From Chromatiaceae bacterium (GTDB lineage Bacteria > Pseudomonadota > Gammaproteobacteria > Chromatiales > Chromatiaceae): DNA of 64,000 nt. Below the pieces are notes generated by a model. The model saw nothing but the letters and a program-made list of their open reading frames with translations. It was not told where the DNA came from and ran no database searches. This document shows, piece after piece, positions 48,799 through 57,803 of the stretch. Every line of letters begins with the position of its first letter. Within the stretch, counting starts at the first letter, position 1. The stretch spans positions 682,001 through 746,000 of the forward strand of contig JADKCI010000001.1 of the NCBI GenBank assembly GCA_016714645.1. The letters are read 5' to 3'. Made by a program: the position numbers and the translations under genes.

Positions 48799-51612
48799 AT
48801 GGTCACTAATCTGCTCAAAAAAGTCTTCGGCAGCCGCAATGATCGGCTGGTGAAGAAGATGTCCAAGACCGTCGCGGAGATTACCGCCCTGGAGCCGGCG
48901 GTGGAAAAGCTCTCCGATGAGGCCTTGCGGGCCAAGACCGATGAGTTTCGTGACCGTTTGGCGGCGGGTGCCCACCTGGATACCCTGATGGGCGAGTCCT
49001 TCGCCGTCGTGCGCGAGGCCGGACGGCGGGTACTGGGCATGCGCCACTTCGATGTTCAGATGATCGGCGGCATGGTGCTTAACGACGGCCGCATCGCCGA
49101 GATGCGTACCGGCGAGGGTAAGACCCTGGTGGCGACCCTGGCCGCTTATCTCAATGCCTTGCCCGGCAAGGGCGTGCACGTGGTCACGGTCAATGACTAT
49201 CTGGCCCGTCGCGACGCGGCCTGGATGGGACGTATCTATACCTTCCTGGGGCTCTCGGTCGGCGTCATCAACTCCTCGGGCGGCCTGGGCCCGGACGCCG
49301 CCTCCTATGCCCTGGATTTTGATTTTGAACCGACCGCCGGCGGCCCGGGTTACCGGTATCTGCGTGCCGTTACCCGGCGCGAGGCCTATGCCGCCGATAT
49401 TACCTACGGCACCAACAACGAATTCGGCTTCGATTACCTGCGCGATAATATGGCCTTTACGCCCGAGCAGCGAGTCCAGCGCGACCCCTGCTATGCCATC
49501 GTGGACGAGGTGGACTCGATCCTCATCGACGAGGCGCGGACCCCGCTCATTATCTCGGGCCCATCCGAGGGCAGTACGGATAACTACAAAAAAATCGACG
49601 CCATCATCCCGCACTTGACCCGCCAGGACCCCATCACCAACGAGGAGGGTAAGCCGGACTTCGGTCCCGGCGACTACTCGGTGGACGAGAAGGCCCGCCA
49701 GGCTTTCCTGAGCGAGGAAGGCCATCAGCATGTCGAGGAAATGTTGTCCGACATGGGCCTGCTCGGCGAGGGCGAGAGCCTCTACGACCCGGCCAACATC
49801 GCCCTCATGCACCATGTCTATGCCGCTCTGCGCGCCCACGTCCTCTTCCACAGGAATGTGGAATATATCGTGCGTGACGGCCAGATCGTGATCGTGGACG
49901 AATTCACGGGCCGCACCATGCCGGGACGGCGCTGGTCCGAGGGACTGCACCAGGCGGTGGAGGCCAAGGAGGGGGTGGCCATCCAGCAGGAAAATCAGAC
50001 TCTGGCATCCATCACCTTCCAGAATCTCTTCCGCCTCTACCCCAAACTGGCGGGCATGACCGGCACGGCGGATACCGAGGCCTATGAATTCCAGCAGATC
50101 TACGGCCTGGAGGTGGTGGTCATCCCCACCAACCAACCCATGATCCGCGATGACCGTGGCGATTTGGTCTTTCTTACCGCCAAGGAAAAGTACCAGGCCA
50201 TCATCGAGGACATTCGCGACTGCGTGAAGAGCGGCCAGCCGGCCCTGGTCGGCACGGCCTCCATCGAGACCTCCGAGCTCATCTCGGGGCTTCTTAAGGC
50301 GGAAAAGATCCCTCACGAGGTCCTGAACGCCAAGCAGCACGAGCGCGAGGCGGGCATCATCGCCCAGGCTGGCCGACCGGGGGCCGTGACCATCGCCACC
50401 AACATGGCGGGCCGCGGCACCGACATCGTGCTTGGCGGGAGCCTGGATGCCGAACTGGAGGAGATCAGGGACGAGGCCCAGCGCCTGGCGGCCCGGGAGG
50501 CCTGGAAGATTCGCCACGCCCAGGTCATCGCCTCGGGTGGTCTGCATGTCGTGGGTACCGAGCGCCACGAATCCCGCCGCATTGACAACCAGTTGCGGGG
50601 CCGGTCCGGCCGTCAGGGCGATCCAGGGTCCAGCCGCTTCTACCTGTCCCTGGAAGATAGCCTGATGCGCATCTTCGCCTCCGAGAAGGTTGGGACCATG
50701 ATGCAGAAGCTCGGCATGCAGGAGGGCGAGGCCATCGAGCACCCCTGGGTGACCAAGGCCATCGAGAATGCCCAGCGTAAGGTCGAGGGCCGCAACTTCG
50801 ACATCCGCAAACAACTGCTTGAATTCGACGACGTCGCCAATGACCAGCGCAAGGTCATCTATCAGCAACGCCGCGAGTTGATGGATGCCCCGGATGTCTC
50901 CGATACCATTGCCGTCTGGCGGGCCGATGTCTTGGGGGCCCTCCTGGATCGCCATATCCCGCCCCAGAGCCTGGAGGAGCAGTGGGATCTGCCGGGCGCC
51001 GAGAGAGCCCTGGCCGACCTGGTCGGTGGTGACTGGCCCCTGCGCCCATGGCTGGAGAGCGACGATTCCCTGCACGAGGAGACCTTGCGCCAGCGTGTCC
51101 TGGATGACCTGGCGGAGCGCTACGCCGACAAGGAACGGCAGGTCGGACCCGAAGTCATGCGTCAGGTCGAGAAGGCCGTCATGATTCAGACTCTGGATAC
51201 CCAGTGGAAGGACCACCTCGCCGCCATGGACTATCTGCGCCAGGGTATTCACCTGCGCGGCTATGCCCAGAAGAATCCCAAGCAGGAATACAAGCGCGAG
51301 GCCTTTGAAATGTTCTCCGCCATGCTCGACAGCATCAAGTCGGAGGTGGTGGGTACCCTGTCGCGGCTGCAACTGGCCACCGAGGGCGGGGCCGTTCCCC
51401 CGCAACCGCGCCAGGTTCCCGAGCGCGAGTTCGAGTTCAAGCACGAGGAATTTCATGGACTCGCCGCCCCCGAGGAACCCACCGGGGCCCCGGCCGGTGG
51501 GCATGATCATGAGCGACCCTATGTACGCGAGGACCGCAAGGTCGGTCGCAACGAGCCTTGCCCCTGCGGTTCGGGCAGGAAATTCAAACACTGCCACGGC
51601 AAGGCGAGTTGA
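48799..51612 (+). CDS. secA: preprotein translocase ATPase SecA
   Basis: 937 aa motor that drives secretory proteins through SecYEG. Walker A MRTGEGKTLVATL, preprotein-binding region TYGTNNEFGFDYLRDNM, Walker B VDEVDSILIDEARTPLIISG, the second nucleotide domain NMAGRGTDIVLGG and GRSGRQGDPGSSRFYLS, and the C-terminal zinc-binding CPCGSGRKFKHCHG are all present. 157 nt separate it from the peptidase; a possible -10 (TATTAT, 48749) is seen without a good -35. Confidence 0.98.
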   Translation: MVTNLLKKVFGSRNDRLVKKMSKTVAEITALEPAVEKLSDEALRAKTDEFRDRLAAGAHLDTLMGESFAVVREAGRRVLGMRHFDVQMIGGMVLNDGRIAEMRTGEGKTLVATLAAYLNALPGKGVHVVTVNDYLARRDAAWMGRIYTFLGLSVGVINSSGGLGPDAASYALDFDFEPTAGGPGYRYLRAVTRREAYAADITYGTNNEFGFDYLRDNMAFTPEQRVQRDPCYAIVDEVDSILIDEARTPLIISGPSEGSTDNYKKIDAIIPHLTRQDPITNEEGKPDFGPGDYSVDEKARQAFLSEEGHQHVEEMLSDMGLLGEGESLYDPANIALMHHVYAALRAHVLFHRNVEYIVRDGQIVIVDEFTGRTMPGRRWSEGLHQAVEAKEGVAIQQENQTLASITFQNLFRLYPKLAGMTGTADTEAYEFQQIYGLEVVVIPTNQPMIRDDRGDLVFLTAKEKYQAIIEDIRDCVKSGQPALVGTASIETSELISGLLKAEKIPHEVLNAKQHEREAGIIAQAGRPGAVTIATNMAGRGTDIVLGGSLDAELEEIRDEAQRLAAREAWKIRHAQVIASGGLHVVGTERHESRRIDNQLRGRSGRQGDPGSSRFYLSLEDSLMRIFASEKVGTMMQKLGMQEGEAIEHPWVTKAIENAQRKVEGRNFDIRKQLLEFDDVANDQRKVIYQQRRELMDAPDVSDTIAVWRADVLGALLDRHIPPQSLEEQWDLPGAERALADLVGGDWPLRPWLESDDSLHEETLRQRVLDDLAERYADKERQVGPEVMRQVEKAVMIQTLDTQWKDHLAAMDYLRQGIHLRGYAQKNPKQEYKREAFEMFSAMLDSIKSEVVGTLSRLQLATEGGAVPPQPRQVPEREFEFKHEEFHGLAAPEEPTGAPAGGHDHERPYVREDRKVGRNEPCPCGSGRKFKHCHGKAS

Positions 51613-51719
51613 ACTGGCGGCAACTGGCGTCCCCCAGCGCTAGTCCGCTAGGGGTTTGGTCCGCCGGTGTTCCCAGGCGTAAGAAACATTGAGGTCCAAG
51701 GGCCAGGTGGGTGGCGGTG

Positions 51720-52931
51720 ATGGGCGACGAGCCGATTCCCTTTGAAGCTGTACCGGGGGTGCGACTGGCGGCGGTGGCCGCCGGTATTCGCTACCAGAAC
51801 CGTAAAGACCTTTGTCTCATGGAATTGGCCCCCGGTGCCCAATGCGCCGCGGTCTTTACCCGCAATGCTTTCTGCGCCGCGCCCGTGACCCTGGCGCGCC
51901 GCCATCTGGCGGCGTCCGCTCCCTGCTATCTGCTCATCAATTCCGGCAACGCCAATGCGGGCACGGGTCACCAGGGCCTGGCCGATGCCGAGGCCAGTTG
52001 CGTGGCCCTCGCCGATCTGGCGGGCTGTAGCGCCGAGGCCGTGCTGCCCTTTTCAACCGGCGTGATCGGTGAACCTCTACCCGTCGCGCGCCTCGCGGCG
52101 GCTCTGCCCGCCGCTCTGGCCGGCCTGGATGCAGGGGGCTGGCCCCTGGCCGCGCGCGCCATCATGACTACGGATACCCGGCCTAAGCTGACCTCGCGCC
52201 GCTTCGGAATCGCGGGAGGTACGGCCGTGGTGACCGGCATCGCCAAGGGCGCGGGCATGATCCGCCCCGACATGGCGACCATGCTGGCCTTTCTGGCGAC
52301 TGATGCGGCGGTAGAGGGGGCCCTCTTGCAGGCCTGCCTGGCGGAGGCGGTGGCGACCTCCTTCAATGCGATCACGGTCGATGGCGACACCTCCACCAAT
52401 GATGCCTGCGTCCTGGCCGCCACCGGTACCTTGGGCAATGCCCCCTTGGTGGAGGCGGACTCGCCGGATTATCGGGCCTTATGCGGCGCGGTGGGAGAAG
52501 TCTGTCAGGAACTGGCCACCGCCATTGTCCGCGATGGGGAGGGGGCAACCAAGCTGGTGACCCTGGTGGTGGAAGAGGCCGCCGATCGCGGGGAGGCCCG
52601 CCGCGTCGCCGATACCATCGCCCATTCGCCCCTGGTCAAGACGGCCCTCTTTGCCTCGGACCCCAACTGGGGCAGGATTCTGGCCGCCGTGGGTCGGTCG
52701 GGTCTGGAGGGGCTCGACATCGACCGGGTGCGCATCTGGCTCGGCGATACCCTGGTGGTCCGCGATGGCGGTCGCGATCCTGGCTATACGGAGCAGGCGG
52801 GCCGGGAAGCCATGGCGGGTCCCGAGATTGGCATTCGCGTCGCTCTGGGCCGTGGCCAGGCCAGCACCCAGGTCCTGACCTGCGACCTCTCTTACGATTA
52901 CGTCAAGATCAACGCCGAATATCGGACCTGA
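51720..52931 (+). CDS. argJ: glutamate N-acetyltransferase / acetylornithine transferase
   Basis: 403 aa ArgJ, which recycles acetyl from acetylornithine to glutamate in arginine synthesis. The self-cleavage site is visible as RPDMATMLAFLATD (Thr about 187), preceded by IAKGAGMI and followed by VDGDTSTNDA. Cleavage would give the usual alpha and beta chains. The ATG at 51720 follows AGGTGG; upstream GTG codons would add three residues. It converges with hisE. Confidence 0.95.
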   Translation: MGDEPIPFEAVPGVRLAAVAAGIRYQNRKDLCLMELAPGAQCAAVFTRNAFCAAPVTLARRHLAASAPCYLLINSGNANAGTGHQGLADAEASCVALADLAGCSAEAVLPFSTGVIGEPLPVARLAAALPAALAGLDAGGWPLAARAIMTTDTRPKLTSRRFGIAGGTAVVTGIAKGAGMIRPDMATMLAFLATDAAVEGALLQACLAEAVATSFNAITVDGDTSTNDACVLAATGTLGNAPLVEADSPDYRALCGAVGEVCQELATAIVRDGEGATKLVTLVVEEAADRGEARRVADTIAHSPLVKTALFASDPNWGRILAAVGRSGLEGLDIDRVRIWLGDTLVVRDGGRDPGYTEQAGREAMAGPEIGIRVALGRGQASTQVLTCDLSYDYVKINAEYRT

Positions 52932-52960
52932 ATCGCCCCGCATGGGGCAGGGGTGCCCGG

Positions 52961-53275
52961 CTAGGTCCGGGACGCCTTCTCTGTTATCCCCGACAGCCCA
53001 AAGCGCCGGTCAAGTTCCGCCAGAACCTGGTCCGGGCCCAGGCCTTGCTGCGCCAGTAGTACCAGGCAGTGAAACCAGAGATCAGCAACCTCGGCGGTGA
53101 TCCGGACCGGATCGCCATCCTTGGCCGCCATGACGGTCTCGGTGGCCTCCTCGCCGATTTTTTTGAGGATGGCGTCCAGGCCCTTGGCGTAGAGGTGGGC
53201 GACGTAGGAGCTGTCCGGCTCGGCCTGCTTGCGTTCCTCCAGGACTAGGGCCAGACGTTCGAGGATGTCGCTCAT
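52961..53275 (-). CDS. hisE: phosphoribosyl-ATP pyrophosphatase
   Basis: 104 aa MazG-fold enzyme, second step of histidine synthesis. LDAILKKIGEEATETVMAAK and EVADLWFHCLVLLA carry the acidic Mg-binding residues. It is the last gene of a minus-strand his cluster, 3 nt after hisI. Confidence 0.95.
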   Translation of the reverse strand: MSDILERLALVLEERKQAEPDSSYVAHLYAKGLDAILKKIGEEATETVMAAKDGDPVRITAEVADLWFHCLVLLAQQGLGPDQVLAELDRRFGLSGITEKASRT

Positions 53276-53278
53276 GAG

Positions 53279-53668
53279 CTAATGGCCGTAGATGGCGCTG
53301 GGGTCCTTGAGCACTGGCTCGACCTCCGCCCAGGCGCCGTCCCGTAACTCGCGGTAGAAGCAGTTATGGCGGCCGGTGTGGCAGGCAATACCCCCCTTCT
53401 GTTCCACCTCCAGCAGGATGACGTCGGCGTCACAGTCGAGGCGCAGGGCCTTGAGGAGCTGCTCGTGGCCGGAGGATTCGCCCTTGTGCCAAAGCTTGCC
53501 CCGGGAGCGTGACCAATAGACGGCGTGGCCGCTGGCCTGGGTCGCCGCCAGGGCCTCGCGGTTCATCCAGGCCATCATGAGGATCTTGCCGGTGCCGGTC
53601 TCCTGGGCGATGGCGGGGACCAGGCCCTGGTCGTTCCATTTGATGGCGTCGAGCCAGTCTGTTGTCAT
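53279..53668 (-). CDS. hisI: phosphoribosyl-AMP cyclohydrolase
   Basis: 129 aa, third step of histidine synthesis. Signatures: MMAWMNREALAAT, YWSRSRGKLWHKGESSGH, LDCDADVILLEV and CHTGRHNCFYR with the zinc Cys residues. HisI and HisE are separate here, not fused as in E. coli. 60 nt separate it from hisA. Confidence 0.95.
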   Translation of the reverse strand: MTTDWLDAIKWNDQGLVPAIAQETGTGKILMMAWMNREALAATQASGHAVYWSRSRGKLWHKGESSGHEQLLKALRLDCDADVILLEVEQKGGIACHTGRHNCFYRELRDGAWAEVEPVLKDPSAIYGH

Positions 53669-53728
53669 GGCGAATACCGATGGATTTTCAGTGAGGTTTT
53701 CAGGAAAGCCCGTGACGAACGGGCGGGT

Positions 53729-54469
53729 TTAGCCGCCCGCTAGGGTGTCGGCCAGGCGCTGGCCTTCCGCAAAGTCCAGGGTGCCTTCGTAGATGGCCCG
53801 GCCGGTGATGGCGGCCCCGATCCCGCTGGCGGCCACGGCGCAGAGGGCGCGAATGTCCTCCAGGTTGGTGATGCCTCCGGAGGCGATGACCGGGATGCGG
53901 ATGGCCTCGGCCAGGGCGCGGGTGGCGCCCACGTTGGGTCCGGTCATCATGCCGTCGCGGCCAATGTCGGTATAGACGATGGCGGTGACGCCGTCGCCCG
54001 CGAAGCGCCCCGCCAGTTCCTCCACCCGATGATTGGTGATCTCGGCCCAGCCCTTGATGGCGATCCGGCCCTCCCGGGCGTCCAGGCCGACGATGACGTG
54101 GCCGGGGAAGGCTCGGCAGGCGCGGGCGACGAAGGCGGGGTCCTGGACCGCCTGAGTGCCGATGATGCAGTAGCTGACCCCGGCCTCCAGGTAGGCGGCG
54201 ATGGTGGCCTCGTCGCGGATACCGCCGCCGACCTGGATGGGCAGGTCCGGATAGGCGGCGGCGATGGCGCGGATGGCGGTGCCGTTGACCGGTTCGCCGG
54301 CGAAGGCGCCGTTGAGGTCCACCAGGTGCAGGCGCCGGGCGCCCGCGGCTGCCCAGCGGCCAGCCGTCTGGACGGGGTCGTCGGAGAAGATGGTCTCGTC
54401 TTCCATGCGGCCCTGGCGCAGACGCACACAGCGCCCATCCTTGAGGTCAATGGCGGGGATCAGGAGCAA
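53729..54469 (-). CDS. hisA: phosphoribosylformimino-AICAR ribotide isomerase
   Basis: 246 aa (beta/alpha)8 enzyme. The catalytic Asp near the N-terminus is in LLIPAIDLKDGRCVRL and the second in YTDIGRDGMMTGPN. IQVGGGIRDEATIAAYL and VIASGGITNLEDI are phosphate-binding loops. HisA rather than HisF is indicated by GRCVRLRQG and by the isomerase-type C-terminus. No hisH or hisF borders it. Confidence 0.94.
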   Translation of the reverse strand: MLLIPAIDLKDGRCVRLRQGRMEDETIFSDDPVQTAGRWAAAGARRLHLVDLNGAFAGEPVNGTAIRAIAAAYPDLPIQVGGGIRDEATIAAYLEAGVSYCIIGTQAVQDPAFVARACRAFPGHVIVGLDAREGRIAIKGWAEITNHRVEELAGRFAGDGVTAIVYTDIGRDGMMTGPNVGATRALAEAIRIPVIASGGITNLEDIRALCAVAASGIGAAITGRAIYEGTLDFAEGQRLADTLAGG

Positions 54470-54506
54470 AGGGTGTTACCTCGTGGCGGGGGCCGATAGC
54501 GGAGCC

Positions 54507-55112
54507 TCACAGCGACCCCTTGGTGGAGGGCGTGATGCCGCTCATGCGCGGGTCCGGTTCCAGGGCCATGCGCAGGGCGCGGCCAAAGGCCTTGAAGATG
54601 GTTTCGGCCTGGTGATGGGCATTGTGCCCACGCAGGTTGTCGATGTGCAGGGTCAGGGCCGCGTGGTTGACGAGTCCCTGAAAGAATTCCTGGAAGAGGT
54701 CCACGTCGAAGGCGCCGATCATGGCGCGGGTGAATTGGACGTGGTAGCTCAAGCCGGGTCGGCCGGAGAGGTCCACCACCACCCGGGAGAGCGCCTCGTC
54801 CAGGGGCACATAGGCATGGCCGTAGCGGCGGATGCCCTGCTTGGCGCCGACCGCGCGGGCCAGGGCCTGGCCAAGGGTGATGCCGATATCCTCGGCCGTG
54901 TGGTGGGCGTCGATGTGCAGGTCACCCTCGGCCTCGATCTCCAGATCGATGAGTCCGTGGCGCGCCACCTGGTCGAGCATGTGCTCCAGGAAGGGCAGGC
55001 CGGTCTTGAACCGTGACAGGCCGGTCCCATCCAAATCGACACTGACCCGGATGCGGGTCTCCAGGGTATTGCGTTCTACGAGGGCGCGGCGGTTGGAAAG
55101 AGGTACTGGCAC
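54507..55112 (-). CDS. hisB: imidazoleglycerol-phosphate dehydratase
   Basis: 201 aa monofunctional HisB (dehydratase only, without the phosphatase domain of E. coli). Metal-binding His motifs DLHIDAHHTAEDIG and DNLRGHNAHHQAE are present, together with RYGHAYVPLDEALSR. The start is GTG with a weak GAAAG upstream. hisA follows after 37 nt. Confidence 0.94.
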   Translation of the reverse strand: MPVPLSNRRALVERNTLETRIRVSVDLDGTGLSRFKTGLPFLEHMLDQVARHGLIDLEIEAEGDLHIDAHHTAEDIGITLGQALARAVGAKQGIRRYGHAYVPLDEALSRVVVDLSGRPGLSYHVQFTRAMIGAFDVDLFQEFFQGLVNHAALTLHIDNLRGHNAHHQAETIFKAFGRALRMALEPDPRMSGITPSTKGSL

Positions 55113-55237
55113 GGGATATCTTTCGGTGAAGGTGTGTCAAGAGATGCCTATTAAACCATAGGCGGGCGGCCTCCGGCTGTTCCATCGCCCTGGCCGGGCC
55201 CCGCGGCGGTGGCATGGCGCTGCCCGCAATCGCCCGG

Positions 55238-55675
55238 TCAGGTTTCCAGCCAAAAGGTCACGGGTCCATCGTTGACCAGGCTCACCCGCATGTCGGCGCC
55301 AAAGCGCCCGGACTCGACCCGGGCGTGGCGAGCGCGGGCCGACGCCAGGAGCAGATCGAAGAGGCGGCGACCCTCTTCCGGTGGCGCGGCGGCGGTGAAG
55401 CTGGCGCGGGTACCCTTGCGGGTATCCGCCGCCAGGGTGAACTGGGGGATCAGCAGCAGGCCTCCGCCCAGGTCCTTCAGGCTCAGGTTCATGCGGCCCG
55501 TGGTGTCGGGGAAGACCCGATAGCCCAGCAGGCGTTCGAGGAGGCGCTCCGCTCGGCAGGCGTCATCCCCTTGTTGCACCCCGACCAGTACCAGCAGCCC
55601 CTGACCAATGGCCCCCACCGTCACGTTGCCGACCTCGACGCGCGCCTCGGTCACCCGTTGCAGCAATCCGATCAT
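55238..55675 (-). CDS. dtd: D-aminoacyl-tRNA deacylase
   Basis: 145 aa. Removes D-amino acids (and glycine mischarged on tRNA-Ala) from tRNA. Active-site elements PQFTLAADTRKGTRASF and VNDGPVTFWLET correspond to the SQFTL and NxGPVT motifs. It lies 20 nt after pip on the same strand, probably one transcript. Confidence 0.95.
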   Translation of the reverse strand: MIGLLQRVTEARVEVGNVTVGAIGQGLLVLVGVQQGDDACRAERLLERLLGYRVFPDTTGRMNLSLKDLGGGLLLIPQFTLAADTRKGTRASFTAAAPPEEGRRLFDLLLASARARHARVESGRFGADMRVSLVNDGPVTFWLET

Positions 55676-55695
55676 GGCTACCGTCAGCCCCTGGT

Positions 55696-56688
55696 TCAGG
55701 GTTCAGCGCGGCGCGCCAGAGGGGGCTCGGCTGGGGTTCCGGGCCGGGCAAAGCGGTCGGTAGCCGCGACGAGGGCGGCGCGGGTGCCGGCCTCGAAGGC
55801 CGAATGGCCCGCGTCCGGCACCACGACCAGCTCCGCGACGGGCCAAGCCTGGTGGAGTTCCCAGGCCGAGCGCATGGGGCAGATGAGGTCATAGCGCCCC
55901 TGGACGATGACGCCGGGTATCTCGGCGAGGCGATGGGCATCCCGCAAGAGTTGCGTCGGCTCCAGGAAGGCCTGGTTGACAAAGTAATGGCACTCGATGC
56001 GCGCCAGGGCGAGGGCAAAGTGGGCGCCGGCGAACTGATGTTGCAGGTGAGGATTTTCCAGCAGGGTAGCGGTCCGGCCCTCCCAGAGGGACCAGGCCTT
56101 GGCGGCGGCCAGGCGGGCGATCTCGTTATCCCCGGTCAGGCGCCGGTGATAGGCGTGGAGGAGATCCTGCCGCTCCTCCGGGGGAATGGGGGCCAGAAAA
56201 TCCTGCCACCAGTCCGGGAAGACCCAACGGGCGCCATCCTGATAGAACCAGGCGATCTCCTCCGGTCGGCAGAGAAAGACGCCGCGCACAATCAAGGCCG
56301 AGACCCGCTCGGGGTGGGTCTCGGCATAGGCCAGCGCGAGTGTCGAGCCCCAGGAGCCGCCAAAAACCAGCCAGGAGGCAATGCCCAGGCGCTCGCGAAT
56401 GTGCTCCATGTCCGCCACCAGATGCCAGGTGCTGTTGTTGGCCAACTCGGCGTGGGGTCGCGAACGCCCGGAGCCGCGCTGGTCGAAGAGAATGATGCGG
56501 TAGCGTTTTGGATCGAAGAAGCGTCGATGGACCGGATCGCACCCCGCCCCGGGTCCGCCATGCAGGAAAACGGCGGGCAGGCCTTGGGGGTTGCCGCATT
56601 CCTCCAGGTAGATATCATGGCCCTCAACCAGCAGTCGCTGGCTGGCGTAGGGCTCGATCGGGGGGTAGAGGTCCGGTGATGTCGACAT
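55696..56688 (-). CDS. pip: proline iminopeptidase
   Basis: 330 aa alpha/beta hydrolase (S33) that removes N-terminal proline. HGGPGAG oxyanion region, DQRGSGRSRPH, nucleophile GGSWGSTLALAYAE and the C-terminal GHSAFE His are visible. The start MSTSPDLYPPIEPYAS at 56688 is the usual family start; the longer open frame to 56820 is not supported. No signal peptide, so cytoplasmic. Confidence 0.94.
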   Translation of the reverse strand: MSTSPDLYPPIEPYASQRLLVEGHDIYLEECGNPQGLPAVFLHGGPGAGCDPVHRRFFDPKRYRIILFDQRGSGRSRPHAELANNSTWHLVADMEHIRERLGIASWLVFGGSWGSTLALAYAETHPERVSALIVRGVFLCRPEEIAWFYQDGARWVFPDWWQDFLAPIPPEERQDLLHAYHRRLTGDNEIARLAAAKAWSLWEGRTATLLENPHLQHQFAGAHFALALARIECHYFVNQAFLEPTQLLRDAHRLAEIPGVIVQGRYDLICPMRSAWELHQAWPVAELVVVPDAGHSAFEAGTRAALVAATDRFARPGTPAEPPLARRAEP

Positions 56689-56855
56689 GATCTTGGGCCT
56701 GTTAGGTAGTGTGGCAAGCATAAGGGGCTGGGTGGCGGCTCGCAAGGAACCGGCGCCGGAGAACTCAGCCTGAAACGCGGCCTGGATGCCAAATGGGGGG
56801 TGGGCGAGTAGCATGAGCACCTGAGTCCAGGCCAGGTGGTGGGGAGCATTCGGAT

Positions 56856-57668
56856 ATGAGGGCCATGATAAGGCGGATGAGACGGGAGCGGACGGCGCCC
56901 CAGCCTAGGGGGAGGCGCTGGCTCCTGCCTTGCTGGATGGGAGTGCTGATGGGGGTGTTGATGTCGATGCCGGTATTGGCGGCCACCGCCTTCTCCATTG
57001 AGCATCGGGAGACCCAATTCGACGTCTATCGTTTGGAAAAAGGCGAGGAGCAGGCCCTGCGCCTCTTCTGGAAGCGTCCCGATGGCACCCCCTACGCCAG
57101 CCTGTACGCCCTGCGCCAGGACCTGGAGGCGCGGGGGCAACAACTGGTATTCGCGGTAAACGGCGGTATCTATTCGCGGGAAATGACGCCCCTGGGCCTC
57201 TACATCCAGGACGGCGAGACGCTGGCTCCCCTCAACCGGGGTGGGGGAGGGGGTAACTTCTTCCTCAAGCCCAACGGCGTTTTTTATATTACCGAACAGG
57301 GTGCTCAGGTGGTGATGGCGGATACCTATCAGCCCGCGGGCCGGGTGCTCCTGGCCATCCAGTCAGGGCCCATGCTCGTCATCAAGGGTGAACTTCATCC
57401 ACGCTTCATCCCCGACTACGAAAGTCGGTATGTGCGCAATGGCGTCGGGGTGGATCGCGCGGGGCGGGTGGTGTTTGCGATCTCAGATGGCGAAGTCAAT
57501 TTCCACGACTTCGGCACCTTGTTCAGGGACCGCCTCGATTGCCCCAACGCCCTCTATCTTGATGGTCAAATCTCCGGGATGTATCTACCCGAGTTGAACC
57601 ACTACGCCCTCTGGGCTTGGCGCCCCCTGGTCTCCATCATTGGACTCACCCGGCCGATGGGCGAATAA
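56856..57668 (+). CDS. exported phosphodiester glycosidase family protein
   Basis: 270 aa. A basic N-terminus and hydrophobic signal (WMGVLMGVLMSMPVLAATA) indicate export. The body matches the NAGPA/phosphodiester glycosidase (YigE-like) fold: VFAVNGGIYSREMTPLGLYI, GNFFLKPNGVFYI, QSGPMLV, RNGVGVDRAGRVVFAIS and CPNALYLDGQISGMYLP. The physiological substrate is unknown. GGGAG stands 9 nt before the ATG; divergent from pip. Confidence 0.85.
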   Translation: MRAMIRRMRRERTAPQPRGRRWLLPCWMGVLMGVLMSMPVLAATAFSIEHRETQFDVYRLEKGEEQALRLFWKRPDGTPYASLYALRQDLEARGQQLVFAVNGGIYSREMTPLGLYIQDGETLAPLNRGGGGGNFFLKPNGVFYITEQGAQVVMADTYQPAGRVLLAIQSGPMLVIKGELHPRFIPDYESRYVRNGVGVDRAGRVVFAISDGEVNFHDFGTLFRDRLDCPNALYLDGQISGMYLPELNHYALWAWRPLVSIIGLTRPMGE

Positions 57669-57732
57669 GGCACGACTTGCGGCTGGGCGGACCAGGTTCC
57701 TTGGTCTTTAAACGCGGGTGGCGGTGGCGGAC

Positions 57733-57761
57733 TTGGAGATTTCGCTCAGGCTTGCCATACT
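57733..57761 (+). promoter_or_regulatory. candidate promoter of the retropepsin-like gene
   Basis: TTGGAG (57733-57738) and CATACT (57756-57761) are 17 nt apart, 42 nt upstream of the ATG. Moderate matches only. Confidence 0.4.
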
Positions 57762-57803
57762 GGGCTTATCCCTCTCACTCTTCAAACCGAGGCGCTGCCT
57801 GGC

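Noticed and set aside
48598..51597. 999-codon open frame opposite secA
   Set aside because: Antisense shadow caused by GC-rich codon bias; SecA signatures cover the whole plus-strand frame.
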